A stretch of 60,317 nt of DNA from a virus. The notes beneath the pieces were generated by a model that saw only the letters and a program-made list of their open reading frames with translations, searched no databases and was not told where the DNA came from. Location: the IMG/VR virus record IMGVR_UViG_3300044841_000118, positions 1 through 60,317 of that record; one strand, given 5' to 3'. Of the stretch, positions 50,699 to 57,634 are shown piece by piece. A program made the position numbers and the translations under genes. Each line of letters starts with the position of its first letter. Position 1 is the first letter of the stretch.

Positions 50699-50750
50699 AC
50701 TTACTTAGATGCGTAATCCCTATGGTATTTACGCGCGGCATTTGGAGATT

Positions 50751-51167
50751 TTACAAACCGTAGAGGCTGCGCGGCTCGACTCCCCGGTCGGCGGCCACCA
50801 GCGCCATGGCGGTCATCTCCGTGGCAATCTCGTTCGCGTAGTGCGCCTTCCCCTTCAGCACCAGCAGGACCTCCCCGAACCGGAGATGCAGCAGTTCATG
50901 AACAACCGTCACCTCCAAATCGTGGCAGGCGTGTGGTCCGTCGTCCTCCGGTATCTGCGCCGGGTCCTTGATGATCACATGCGCACGTAGGTGTGTCACG
51001 TTCCCACGCGCCTCTGCAATGCTGTCGAAGTCATCCGGTGCAGGCTTCACCTCGATGAGGTAGTCCTCCAGCCTGAGCCGGGGTACCCACTTGGCGACGT
51101 AGAATTCGGCATCACGCAGGAACGCCGGTTTTGCTGCTTTCCGTTTTCCCATTTTGGGTTTCCTCAC
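50751..51167 (-). CDS. Putative zincin-type metalloprotease (138 aa)
   Basis: GTG 51167 overlaps the SprT-like stop (GTGA). The motif VTVVHELLHLRF (HExxH) with a later Glu in HYANEIATEMTAMAL is a zinc-peptidase-like active site. Length and neighbours suggest a short peptidase cutting a host protein, or a wall enzyme. The third zinc ligand is not certain. Confidence 0.55.
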   Translation of the reverse strand: MRKPKMGKRKAAKPAFLRDAEFYVAKWVPRLRLEDYLIEVKPAPDDFDSIAEARGNVTHLRAHVIIKDPAQIPEDDGPHACHDLEVTVVHELLHLRFGEVLLVLKGKAHYANEIATEMTAMALVAADRGVEPRSLYGL

Positions 51168-51535
51168 CAGACTCCGTTGAGCGCGCCGATAGCCGCGAGG
51201 CGCTTCATTTCACGTTGGAAAGCATGACCGTGGACGTTCTTGCAGTCGAACCCGTTGGTAGGGTTGTTCCGCAGCTTCCAGTGCACCATCTCGTGCAGCA
51301 GCAGAAGGTTCCAGATCCAGCGGTAGGGCTTGAACTTGCGCCACAACCGGATGACTCCTTCGGTGACCGGGCCGTCGTCAATCCGGTACCCTGTGCAGCA
51401 ACCAGCGCAGTCGAACGGTATCCCCGGAATCTTGGGGCTGGACATCCACTGGACCTTGCACGGCGGCAGGTGCCCGCGGAAGTAGCGGCGGTTGAAGATG
51501 TCGAACATTTCCTGCGGTGTCTTCTTGGCCGACAT
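51164..51535 (-). CDS. SprT-like zinc metalloprotease (123 aa)
   Basis: The motif LLLLHEMVHWKLRNN (HExxH) is followed by VHGHAFQREMKRL, the third-His context of SprT/SPRTN-family proteases. The N-terminal part has a CxGC cluster (CAGCCTGYRI). SPRTN in eukaryotes clears DNA-protein crosslinks; phage versions are uncharacterised. It may degrade DNA-bound host or phage proteins. Coupled to both neighbours. Confidence 0.65.
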   Translation of the reverse strand: MSAKKTPQEMFDIFNRRYFRGHLPPCKVQWMSSPKIPGIPFDCAGCCTGYRIDDGPVTEGVIRLWRKFKPYRWIWNLLLLHEMVHWKLRNNPTNGFDCKNVHGHAFQREMKRLAAIGALNGVW

Positions 51536-51538
51536 ACC

Positions 51539-51793
51539 CTATTTGTTCTTCTCCACGAACACATGGATCATCTGGTCGACTTCGAACTCCGCCATGCCCC
51601 ATGGTTTGTCTAGGGTCTGCAGCGTCAGGGTCCCGGCGGCCGCGTCGAACTCGTAGGAGACCTTTGAGTCGAGGGCTTCGGCTACACCCTTGTCGTCGTT
51701 GATATCCAGGCCGGTCTTGGCGAGGAGGGCGGCCTTGAGGCGCTGCCACCGGTCATGGGTGAACGGGGCGAAGGACTGGATCTCGTGCATCAT
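51539..51793 (-). CDS. Hypothetical protein (84 aa)
   Basis: Overlaps the deformylase stop (ATGA). It has a helical N-terminus and a beta C-terminus (AGTLTLQTLDKPWGMAEFEV). No family is recognised, and the gene is tightly co-translated with the deformylase. Confidence 0.5.
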   Translation of the reverse strand: MMHEIQSFAPFTHDRWQRLKAALLAKTGLDINDDKGVAEALDSKVSYEFDAAAGTLTLQTLDKPWGMAEFEVDQMIHVFVEKNK

Positions 51794-52335
51794 CGCCCAG
51801 CCACCTTGCGGGTGCGTTCTTCCCGCTTGTGGATCTTCCGGTACCGGGTGAGCAGCAGGTCGCGCTTCACCGGCCCGAGGTGGTCCCAGAACATTCGGCC
51901 ATGGAGATGGTCCAGTTCATGCTGAACAATGCAGGACACCACACCGTCCACCGTCTTCTCGAACCACTCGCCTTTTTCGTTCTGCGCGCGGACCGTGACT
52001 TCCCTGCGTCTCTCGACGATGCCTGCAATCCCGGGCGCGCTGAGGCAACCCTCCTGGCTCAGGACCGTATCGTCGGACCAGTCCATGATTAGGGGGTTGA
52101 CCAGAACCAGCGTCTCGGGGAACTCAACCTTCTCTTTACCCTCGTACCCTTTTTCAGGGATTCGCACGATGGCAACCCGGAGGGAGGCGCCGATCTGAGG
52201 CGCAGCAAGTCCGGCGCCGCGGGCCATCTCGAGGATGCGGATCATGCCAGCGACCAGCGTCTCGAGGACGGGGCCGAAGGCGGTGACCTCCGCGGCGGGG
52301 TGGGTGAGGATCGGGTCGGGGTAGCGGACGATCAT
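51790..52335 (-). CDS. def: Peptide deformylase
   Basis: ATG 52335 (overlap ATGA with the upstream 57-aa gene) gives a 181-residue enzyme with all three hallmark motifs: GAGLAAPQIG (motif 1), EGCLSAPG (motif 2, metal Cys) and QHELDHLHG (motif 3, HExxH). It removes the formyl group from the N-terminal Met of new proteins using an Fe/Zn ion. Phage-coded deformylases are known from marine phages, where they speed up maturation of host photosystem or virion proteins. The C-terminus is basic. Confidence 0.85.
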   Translation of the reverse strand: MIVRYPDPILTHPAAEVTAFGPVLETLVAGMIRILEMARGAGLAAPQIGASLRVAIVRIPEKGYEGKEKVEFPETLVLVNPLIMDWSDDTVLSQEGCLSAPGIAGIVERRREVTVRAQNEKGEWFEKTVDGVVSCIVQHELDHLHGRMFWDHLGPVKRDLLLTRYRKIHKREERTRKVAGR

Positions 52336-52505
52336 ACGGGCTCCTTCTTGAGTTCGGCGCGCACCATGCGGCGTCGCCGTCGGTTGTACTGGGCCTTGAT
52401 CTGCCGGACCACCCCAGCGGTGTGCCCGTACCACTTACGCATACGGGTCAGGGCGTCGTACTCGTCTCCGCCTTTGAGAGGTATTCGGTCGTTGCGTTCT
52501 GTCAT
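52332..52505 (-). CDS. Small basic protein upstream of peptide deformylase (57 aa)
   Basis: ATG 52505 to a stop overlapping the deformylase start (ATGA). The C-terminal half is very basic (QIKAQYNRRRRRMVRAELKK). It may bind RNA or DNA. No family recognised. Confidence 0.45.
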   Translation of the reverse strand: MTERNDRIPLKGGDEYDALTRMRKWYGHTAGVVRQIKAQYNRRRRRMVRAELKKEPV

Positions 52506-52811
52506 CACCGCTTCTCCGTGTGAAAGAATTTGCGCGCGCGTTGCCAGGCGTTGACGTCTCTTACAGAAGCGTCGAGGGGCTTCCCCACCCGGGGGTCCGA
52601 TCCAAATTAAGGTTCCCCCACACCCACCCGCCGGCCAGAGCAGCGGACGACATCACCACCCGGCGCCGGCAGACGCATCGATCCACATAAGCGCTGGCAG
52701 CTGAGGGAGTATTTCTGGAGCATCCAGGGGTCGATCAGAGTTATTTCTGGGGCGCGTTTGCGCAAACCCTTTGTAATCAGCGAAGCATACTTGGTAGAGT
52801 CATGCACTCTA
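52506..52811. other. Gap without a convincing gene; candidate minus-strand leader
   Basis: A frame from 52607 to 52891 exists but overlaps the nuclease gene by 80 bases and lacks a Shine-Dalgarno site, so it was not called. The right end holds the hairpin at 52790. It may carry transcription signals for the deformylase genes. Confidence 0.3.
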
Positions 52812-52816
52812 CTAAG
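52790..52816. terminator. Stable hairpin overlapping the HNH gene stop codon
   Basis: CTTGGTAGAGT pairs with ACTCTACTAAG (eleven base pairs, one G-T) around a five-base loop CATGC. The right arm contains the stop codon of the minus-strand nuclease gene. There is no U run on either side, so it is more likely an RNA processing or stability element than a true terminator. Confidence 0.45.
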
Positions 52817-53111
52817 TTCTGAGACTTGCGGAGCTCTCCAGCCTTTGGATCCTGCGCTCGAGAGTGTGCAGTCGAGTGTGATCCGGCCCAAAGATCAACA
52901 GCAGGTTGTCTGGCGCGTTGTTCTGGCGGTCGCCGTCGACGTGGTGAAGGACAAAGCCCTCTCGCATCTTCTCGTCGAGCCAGGTGGCACTTACGTACGG
53001 ATGCGCATCGAGCCAAACCGCGCGGTATTGCCGCGGTGTGAGGGGCATTCGGTCTGGATTCATATTGATTTTGAGCATAAGGATGTATGTTTCGGCGTTG
53101 ATCCGTAGCAC
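52812..53111 (-). CDS. HNH endonuclease-like protein (99 aa)
   Basis: The block LHHVDGDRQNNAPDNLLLIFG followed by DHTRLH has the His-Asn-His arrangement of HNH nucleases of the group I intron homing type. The N-terminal start is uncertain: GTG 53111 or ATG 53078/53063. It may be a free-standing homing-type nuclease; it lies at the 3' end of a long empty gap, as such genes often do. Confidence 0.6.
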   Translation of the reverse strand: MLRINAETYILMLKINMNPDRMPLTPRQYRAVWLDAHPYVSATWLDEKMREGFVLHHVDGDRQNNAPDNLLLIFGPDHTRLHTLERRIQRLESSASLRT

Positions 53112-53679
53112 TCTGTACGACTTTCGCGCGCTTTCAATACGAATCGCTTACTTTTCGTGAGAATGACGATGTGCCAGGCAAACTGTGTCTGTCCCAAACC
53201 ACGGGCAGGAGATGCTATGTTTACGCGCGCCGCACCCAACCAGCGCACACTGCAGCGCATAGATCCGTGCCTCTTACGCCTGTCATTTCCTCTTCACTTG
53301 TCTCTATGTGTAGAGGTACAGGCAGTTGCGAGTTTATGTGTTGAGGAGCGGGCCGGCGCGCGGTTGTGACAGGCACGGGATGGCCAGAACGACGTGCCCG
53401 ACCCTGTAGCCGTCGGCGCCATTGATCGCGAGAATGACGTGACCAACGACGTAGGGCGGTTTGCCTGGCTTTGGGTTGTCTTGGCTCATAGGGAAATACC
53501 GGGCCGGCAGTCTCAATCTGGGCGAACCTGCCACTTTCGTCCGCAGATCGCGTGTAAATTCCTCCGCGTTTTCTGCCTCTAAGTGATTAGACGCAAAAAG
53601 CATGGGGCAATTGACAAGTATATTTTCAGGCCGGCCGTGGTCTGCCTGAGATTGGGTGCAGTTCGTGCGGTTCCGGCGT

Positions 53680-53694
53680 GTCCAGTTTCTGGAC
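53680..53694. promoter_or_regulatory. 15-bp palindrome site (perfect)
   Basis: GTCCAGTTTCTGGAC, a perfect dyad apart from the central TTT, centred 66 bases upstream of the -35 box of promoter P1. Confidence 0.75.
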
Positions 53695-53752
53695 ACTGGC
53701 TTGTGTGGCGCGCGCGTAGCCAAACTTTCATCACATACACACACTTTACGTG

Positions 53753-53780
53753 TTGACACTAAGTTTGTTTGTGCTACTCT
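53753..53780 (+). promoter_or_regulatory. Early promoter P1 (sigma70-type)
   Basis: TTGACA at 53753-53758 and TACTCT at 53775-53780 with a 16-base spacer ending in TTTGTGC. The same spacer end and hexamers occur in P2 and P3. The start codon of the first early gene is 25 bases downstream. Confidence 0.75.
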
Positions 53781-53805
53781 AGACACATCAACAGAGGAGC
53801 CACCC

Positions 53806-54015
53806 ATGCAGACCTTCACCGGACAAAAAGAGACAGCGGCAACGGTAGCAAAAGCACAGCGCGCACTCATCGAGCAGCGTGCATACGTCATCAGCGTGTG
53901 GGGCAATCTCTGGATTGAGCAGTACGACCCAAAGCACTCGGCAGCCGTTGACGAACTGAAGAGACTGCGTCGGATCTTCGCCGTTAAGCAGGAGGCACTC
54001 AAGTGCGGACAGTAA
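53806..54015 (+). CDS. First early protein behind P1 (69 aa)
   Basis: ATG 53806 follows GAGGAG and lies right behind promoter P1. The protein is helical and basic (ATVAKAQRALIEQRAYVISV). The function is unknown. Its stop overlaps the next gene by about a dozen bases. Confidence 0.6.
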   Translation: MQTFTGQKETAATVAKAQRALIEQRAYVISVWGNLWIEQYDPKHSAAVDELKRLRRIFAVKQEALKCGQ

Positions 54016-54422
54016 CGGAAGTGACAGACGTACTCGGCACGTCAAAGCCTGTTGCCCGCTATTACGGGGACGGCAGTTTCGATTGCCCGCACTGCTCCTA
54101 TCCTGTGCGCGCGGATCAAGGCCTGAGTCTCGAAGCACATAACCCGTGGTGCATCGCAAACCCTGCTTACCCTGTGGATTCGGCGCTCCAGTTTGTCGCG
54201 GATCGTGAGCGTAAGGAGCAGGAAGAAGCAGAGCGCCGGCGCAGTCGCGATGCGTCTATCGCGCGCGCCGAGGAATACCGGCAGTCCCAGGAACGCACCA
54301 GAACTGCCAAGCTGTTGGACGCGAAAGCGCGCGGACTCTGCGTTACCTGCTTAGTCCGCAGTGATTTTCGCAAGGAAGTGAAGCATCGGAAGGCTTGCCC
54401 CCTGACTGAGGCAACAGCATGA
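54003..54422 (+). CDS. Zinc-binding protein with coiled coil (139 aa)
   Basis: GTG 54003 opens a frame with two zinc-type pairs: CPHCSYPV near residue 28 and CVTCLV near residue 113. The middle is a charged coiled coil rich in Arg/Glu (EEAERRRSRDASIARAEEY). It overlaps both neighbours, the next by ATGA. Role unknown. Confidence 0.5.
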   Translation: MRTVTEVTDVLGTSKPVARYYGDGSFDCPHCSYPVRADQGLSLEAHNPWCIANPAYPVDSALQFVADRERKEQEEAERRRSRDASIARAEEYRQSQERTRTAKLLDAKARGLCVTCLVRSDFRKEVKHRKACPLTEATA

Positions 54423-54556
54423 CCCCTCACATCCCCTTGCCTGCTACCCCAAAGAAGGAGTGGAAGCGGCCGGCGATCGAAATCTTGGCGGTATCGCGCG
54501 CCGAGCATGGACACGGGCATGGCTCCGACAGTGTCTGGCGTCACAAGAGCGGGTGA
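54419..54556 (+). CDS. 45-aa peptide with WxxPA...RAEHG block (paralog of 1071-1205)
   Basis: ATG 54419 overlaps the previous stop (ATGA). The peptide repeats the block of the 1071-1205 product: Trp, two residues, Pro-Ala, then Ile, ILA, two residues, RAEHG, followed by a His/Gly-rich part (HGHGSDS) and a basic end (RHKSG). Two paralogs in separate operons suggest a selected function. The palindrome 54558 starts two bases after its stop. See finding. Confidence 0.6.
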   Translation: MTPHIPLPATPKKEWKRPAIEILAVSRAEHGHGHGSDSVWRHKSG

Positions 54557-54557
54557 T

Positions 54558-54572
54558 GTCCGGAAAATGGAC
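54558..54572. promoter_or_regulatory. 15-bp palindrome site
   Basis: GTCCGGAAAATGGAC lies between the 45-aa peptide stop and promoter P2, 30 bases upstream of its -35 box. Confidence 0.7.
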
Positions 54573-54602
54573 AACTCACCCAAAGTATGTAGCAATATTG
54601 TA

Positions 54603-54630
54603 TTGACACGTTGTTAGATTGTGCTATTCT
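54603..54630 (+). promoter_or_regulatory. Early promoter P2 (sigma70-type)
   Basis: TTGACA at 54603-54608 and TATTCT at 54625-54630, 16-base spacer ending in TTGTGC. Nearly identical to P1 and P3. The palindrome 54558-54572 lies 30 bases upstream. Confidence 0.75.
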
Positions 54631-54655
54631 CAGTTCATCGCAGGAGGAAACGACA

Positions 54656-55060
54656 ATGCAGGCTGAATCGCTCATCGGAAAGACTCTGGTATGCGCTGAG
54701 ACGGGCAAGACGTTCGTAGGCGCGGCCGACGGAATCACCACCAACTACGCGCACAGCAGCGAAGGCGAGATCCTCTCGGATGAGGGCGTCAACATTCGCG
54801 AGCAGCGCGGGTTACTTGATCGCTCAAAACCTTTCTATGCCTATGTCTCGAGCGATGGGAAGCACATCACGGGTTGGAAGGGCAATGTGCTCGGCACCAT
54901 CATGAGCTCGCACTCCGTCCGCCTGACTCGCCAGTCCTACACCCACGGTTCGACGATTCAATCCTATGTGGTTCGCGACATTCACGGTGGGATGTGGCAT
55001 GGCCGCGGCAATCCCGGAATCTGCATCACCCTGCGCGCCTACAAAACCAAGGCAGCCTAA
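54656..55060 (+). CDS. Hypothetical early protein behind P2 (134 aa)
   Basis: ATG 54656 follows GGAGGAAA and lies 26 bases downstream of the P2 -10 box. It is beta-rich (YAYVSSDGKHITGWKGNVLG), with no signal peptide and no recognised domain. Confidence 0.6.
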   Translation: MQAESLIGKTLVCAETGKTFVGAADGITTNYAHSSEGEILSDEGVNIREQRGLLDRSKPFYAYVSSDGKHITGWKGNVLGTIMSSHSVRLTRQSYTHGSTIQSYVVRDIHGGMWHGRGNPGICITLRAYKTKAA

Positions 55061-55064
55061 GCCA

Positions 55065-55079
55065 GTCCAGATTCTGGAC
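55065..55079. promoter_or_regulatory. 15-bp palindrome site in a short intergenic leader
   Basis: GTCCAGATTCTGGAC, a perfect dyad apart from the three central bases, lies in the 32-base gap before the next ATG and only two bases before its GAGGAG. A bound protein or a folded RNA here would affect translation or transcription of that gene. Confidence 0.7.
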
Positions 55080-55092
55080 AGAGGAGAAGAAC

Positions 55093-55395
55093 ATGACAGC
55101 TTACTGGACATCTAGCAGCGGATTGATCGATCTGGAGATGACACTCGAGCGAGCAGCGAGCGTCTCCCACTCCGGCCGATGTGATGACGACGTCGACGCG
55201 CTATCCCTCGTCCCTGAGATCGCCAAACAACTGGAAGCAATCAAGGCGGATGACCTACGCCGGGAACTGAAAGAGTACGGCGCATGGGATGCCGAAGAGT
55301 TGGTAGACCACCAGCAGAATCTCCAGCGTGTCCTCTGGCTTGCGGGCTGTGACATCAAGGAGCGCGCCGGGGAAGAAGACGAGGATGCGGAATGA
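55093..55395 (+). CDS. Hypothetical protein (100 aa)
   Basis: ATG 55093 follows GAGGAGAAG. It is acidic and helical (EIAKQLEAIKADDLRRELKE), ending in EEDEDAE. The stop overlaps the next gene (ATGA). No family recognised. Confidence 0.55.
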   Translation: MTAYWTSSSGLIDLEMTLERAASVSHSGRCDDDVDALSLVPEIAKQLEAIKADDLRRELKEYGAWDAEELVDHQQNLQRVLWLAGCDIKERAGEEDEDAE

Positions 55396-55721
55396 GCCCC
55401 CGAGCCGGCGAACGCCCCATCCTCACCCCGATAGTGACCCGCGCGCTGCTGCATACCGTCACCAACATCGGCCAGCTGTCGCGGGATGAGATCAACCAAC
55501 TCGAGCGCGCCATCCGTCACGGCATCCTGGCCAAAGGTAAAGGCGGGCCGTATCCCGCGCTGAAAACCGTCTATGCCCGCTTCGGGTTTGACTTCGAGCA
55601 GGAGCGGCGCGAGTGGGTCGCTTACATGATGCGCCTGCATGAACTGGAAACGTCCGGCCGTCGCATTGAAGCGCTCGAACTGATGAAAGCCGGCCCAGAC
55701 TCAAAGGAGACCAATGCTTAA
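55392..55721 (+). CDS. Hypothetical protein (109 aa)
   Basis: Starts in the ATGA overlap. The helical N-terminus (NIGQLSRDEINQLERAIRHG) and aromatic-rich centre (YARFGFDFEQERREWVAYMM) are compatible with a DNA-binding or structural protein. No family recognised. Confidence 0.5.
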   Translation: MSPRAGERPILTPIVTRALLHTVTNIGQLSRDEINQLERAIRHGILAKGKGGPYPALKTVYARFGFDFEQERREWVAYMMRLHELETSGRRIEALELMKAGPDSKETNA

Positions 55722-55857
55722 CACCATCGCAAACACCATCAGCCGGTTTATCTGCCTGCACCGTGGCTCGCAGCTGCGGCGCGTTGAAGGTTCCGTGCTC
55801 TACATCGAGTGCATGGAATGTGGCGCCTGCAGCCCTGGAGTTGTGACCGGCGAGTAG
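55714..55857 (+). CDS. Small cysteine-rich protein (47 aa)
   Basis: ATG 55714 follows AAAGGAG and overlaps the previous gene by eight bases. It has a short basic N-terminus and a CMECGACS motif. The G of the TAG stop is the first base of the palindrome at 55857. Probably a zinc-binding peptide. Confidence 0.45.
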   Translation: MLNTIANTISRFICLHRGSQLRRVEGSVLYIECMECGACSPGVVTGE

Positions 55858-55871
55858 TCCAGTAAATGGAC
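55857..55871. promoter_or_regulatory. 15-bp palindrome site
   Basis: GTCCAGTAAATGGAC starts on the last base of the preceding stop codon, 45 bases upstream of the P3 -35 box. Confidence 0.7.
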
Positions 55872-55916
55872 GGTTCCCACTTCGGGAATAGCGGTAAACA
55901 TCACACAATTTGTGTA

Positions 55917-55944
55917 GTGACACGAAGTTTGTTTGTGCTATTCT
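55917..55944 (+). promoter_or_regulatory. Early promoter P3 (sigma70-type)
   Basis: GTGACA at 55917-55922 (one base off TTGACA) and TATTCT at 55939-55944, with a 16-base spacer ending in TTTGTGC, as in P1 and P2. Confidence 0.7.
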
Positions 55945-55970
55945 CTGTCTATCCCAAGGAGGACACAACA

Positions 55971-56546
55971 ATGCGAGACATTCAGACCTACGCCAAGGAC
56001 AGACTAGCCGAACTGATGCACGACAAGGTTGAGACGGTTGACGATCTCCGCTCCGAGGCTAATGACCTTGAGGAAGATTTTGACGGCGACAGCTTCGCTC
56101 CTTACTACAACCAGAAGCAAGAAGTGATCGATCAGTATGAGCGCGAGTTTGGCTCTGACGCCGAGGACATTTGCGGTGAGGCAACTTTCAAGGCGTCTGA
56201 TTACATGGCTGCCATGTCCGCTTACGCTGACGCGATCGGATGGACCGCATTCTCTAGCTACTTCGCAGAAGCAAAGGAAGAGTTTTCCGATGCACTGGAC
56301 GCGATCCAAGAGGCAATCGAGGCGCGCGGACTAGACGCCGATGACGTCAAGGTGAGCGTTTCCAGTTCCGACCCGTTCGGCTGGTCTGCCCACAACCGCG
56401 AGGACGCTACTGGCTCGTTGACGCTCTGCATCCACGAGTCTGGCCAGTTAGACGGAATCAACGGTATCAGTGCCGAAGTATGGTCTGGCTTGCATCTGTC
56501 CTTCACCTGGGATCCGAGCAAGCCAGCAGCAAACGAAGCGGAGTAA
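55971..56546 (+). CDS. Very acidic protein (191 aa), possible DNA-mimic or antirestriction type
   Basis: ATG 55971 follows AAGGAGGA and is transcribed from P3. Asp and Glu make up a large share of the first 130 residues (for example NDLEEDFDGDS, VETVDDLRSEA). Highly acidic, helical early proteins often mimic DNA and inhibit restriction or repair. No ArdA or Ocr sequence match is claimed. Function inferred from charge and early position only. Confidence 0.45.
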   Translation: MRDIQTYAKDRLAELMHDKVETVDDLRSEANDLEEDFDGDSFAPYYNQKQEVIDQYEREFGSDAEDICGEATFKASDYMAAMSAYADAIGWTAFSSYFAEAKEEFSDALDAIQEAIEARGLDADDVKVSVSSSDPFGWSAHNREDATGSLTLCIHESGQLDGINGISAEVWSGLHLSFTWDPSKPAANEAE

Positions 56547-56589
56547 CGCGTTCGTTCCCACTCTAACAATGCAAGACAGGAGGCACCAC

Positions 56590-56790
56590 ATGACGAACTA
56601 CAACTGTGATGGATCTGGACCGCACTCTGAAGGCGAAGTCAAGCTGATGCCAACAGGCGGAAGCGGCAACCTCATACTCTGCCACAACTGCTGGAATCAC
56701 GAGCTTGCCTATCGCAATAGCGAGATGGGCGAGTTTGCACAGTTCGACCTGCCCCTATGGTCACAGGGCAAGGTTTACGAGACAGTCTAA
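56590..56790 (+). CDS. Small phage protein with CHNCWNHE motif (66 aa)
   Basis: ATG 56590 follows AGGAGGC. The centre LILCHNCWNHELAYR and the aromatic C-terminus recur in small phage-encoded proteins. The Cys/His cluster may bind zinc. Function unknown. Confidence 0.55.
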   Translation: MTNYNCDGSGPHSEGEVKLMPTGGSGNLILCHNCWNHELAYRNSEMGEFAQFDLPLWSQGKVYETV

Positions 56791-56925
56791 AGCAATCAGT
56801 TTCCTCAAAACCTGAAACAATCATCCTGTGCAACACTCAGCCCCTGGAACGCCAATAGCGATGCATACCGAATCAGCTTAGAAGGCTGATGCGCTAAGAC
56901 CGTGCCCAAGGAAAGGCTAGCACCC

Positions 56926-57210
56926 ATGCACTGCCCCATCTGTTACGAACGAAGCAAGGGACAAGGAGCGCGGCCGCTCCGGCGCAGCATCGGCAGGGTG
57001 GCCGCCGAATCCCTGAACCGCGCATCTGAATCCGCTATGCGAAATCTGACCAGTCCAGTTTCTGGACACATAGGGGTGATGGACGCGCGTAGTGCGGCAC
57101 ACGCAGCAAGACATCTGGAGATAGAAGCGCCGGCGCGGTTTGCCTATCTCCTTCCAGACTCCCCCGAGGGGGTGGGCCAGTTATTTTTGAAACGAACGGA
57201 GGCTGTATGA
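56926..57210 (+). CDS. Hypothetical protein (94 aa)
   Basis: ATG 56926 after AAAGG is preferred over GTG 56902. The N-terminus has CPIC and basic residues (RPLRRSIGR). The stop overlaps the next start (ATGA). A palindrome copy (57053-57067) lies inside the ORF, so the gene or the site may be fortuitous. Role unknown. Confidence 0.45.
   Translation: MHCPICYERSKGQGARPLRRSIGRVAAESLNRASESAMRNLTSPVSGHIGVMDARSAAHAARHLEIEAPARFAYLLPDSPEGVGQLFLKRTEAV
57053..57067. promoter_or_regulatory. 15-bp palindrome site (perfect, inside a small ORF)
   Basis: GTCCAGTTTCTGGAC, identical to the site at 53680, lies in the 56926-57210 frame. Identity to an intergenic copy suggests it is a genuine site even within a short gene. 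Confidence 0.6.
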
Positions 57211-57488
57211 GCATTCATCCCGGACCGTGGCGCGTAAAGCACGGCTATCAGATCGTCGATGGTAATGGTGTCCGCATAGTGGACGCCGAGAGAACAGGAC
57301 TCAACGACGCAACCATACAGGATTGCCTCCGCCTGATCGCGGCCGCACCGGCAATGCTCAAAGCACTGCAGGCTGTTTATGCCGGTGTGGTCAAGTCACG
57401 CAATGAGGAACGTCTTGTCATCAACATCAGTCTTCAGGCATTCAAAGACGTGGAAGCGGCCATATCTAAGGCCACAGAGCCCGAATGA
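57207..57488 (+). CDS. Small phage protein with 'AAPAMLKAL' motif (93 aa)
   Basis: ATG 57207 overlaps the previous stop. The core CLRLIAAAPAMLKALQAVY matches a widespread family of phage proteins of unknown function and parallels the protein at 3251-3583. Couples to the next gene by ATGA. Confidence 0.65.
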   Translation: MSIHPGPWRVKHGYQIVDGNGVRIVDAERTGLNDATIQDCLRLIAAAPAMLKALQAVYAGVVKSRNEERLVINISLQAFKDVEAAISKATEPE

Positions 57489-57634
57489 GCGACCCGAGCA
57501 AGCCTGACGCCCCGGAGGGTGCTTTCCTTCCCTCCGACGCGCCAGCGCTGCCACTGATAGACCGTGTGGTAGGTTGGCTGGAGAAGATCGATGCGGCGAC
57601 TGAACCGTTGTTGCCAGATGAGGAGGAGGCTTGA
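57485..57634 (+). CDS. Small acidic protein (49 aa)
   Basis: ATG 57485 overlaps the previous stop, and its TGA overlaps the next TTG start. Short, with a hydrophobic segment LPLIDRVVGWLEKI and an acidic tail (PDEEEA). No family recognised. Confidence 0.45.
   Translation: MSDPSKPDAPEGAFLPSDAPALPLIDRVVGWLEKIDAATEPLLPDEEEA

Larger units (their letters stand above)
53112..53805. other. Non-coding gap between divergent operons, with palindrome and promoter region
   Basis: The divergent space between the minus-strand late genes and the plus-strand early genes. It holds a palindrome copy (53680-53694) and promoter P1. A minus-strand frame at 53334-53489 (51 codons, VGHVxLAI twice) has no Shine-Dalgarno site and was not called. 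A minus-strand promoter for the late genes should lie here but I could not identify a convincing one. Confidence 0.5.

Noticed and set aside
52607-52891. A 94-codon minus-strand ORF
   Set aside because: It overlaps the HNH gene by 80 bases in another frame, has no Shine-Dalgarno site and no recognisable sequence pattern.
53334-53489. A 51-codon minus-strand ORF with VGHVxLAI twice
   Set aside because: No ribosome binding site, no neighbour coupling and a short repeat-derived sequence. It may be chance.
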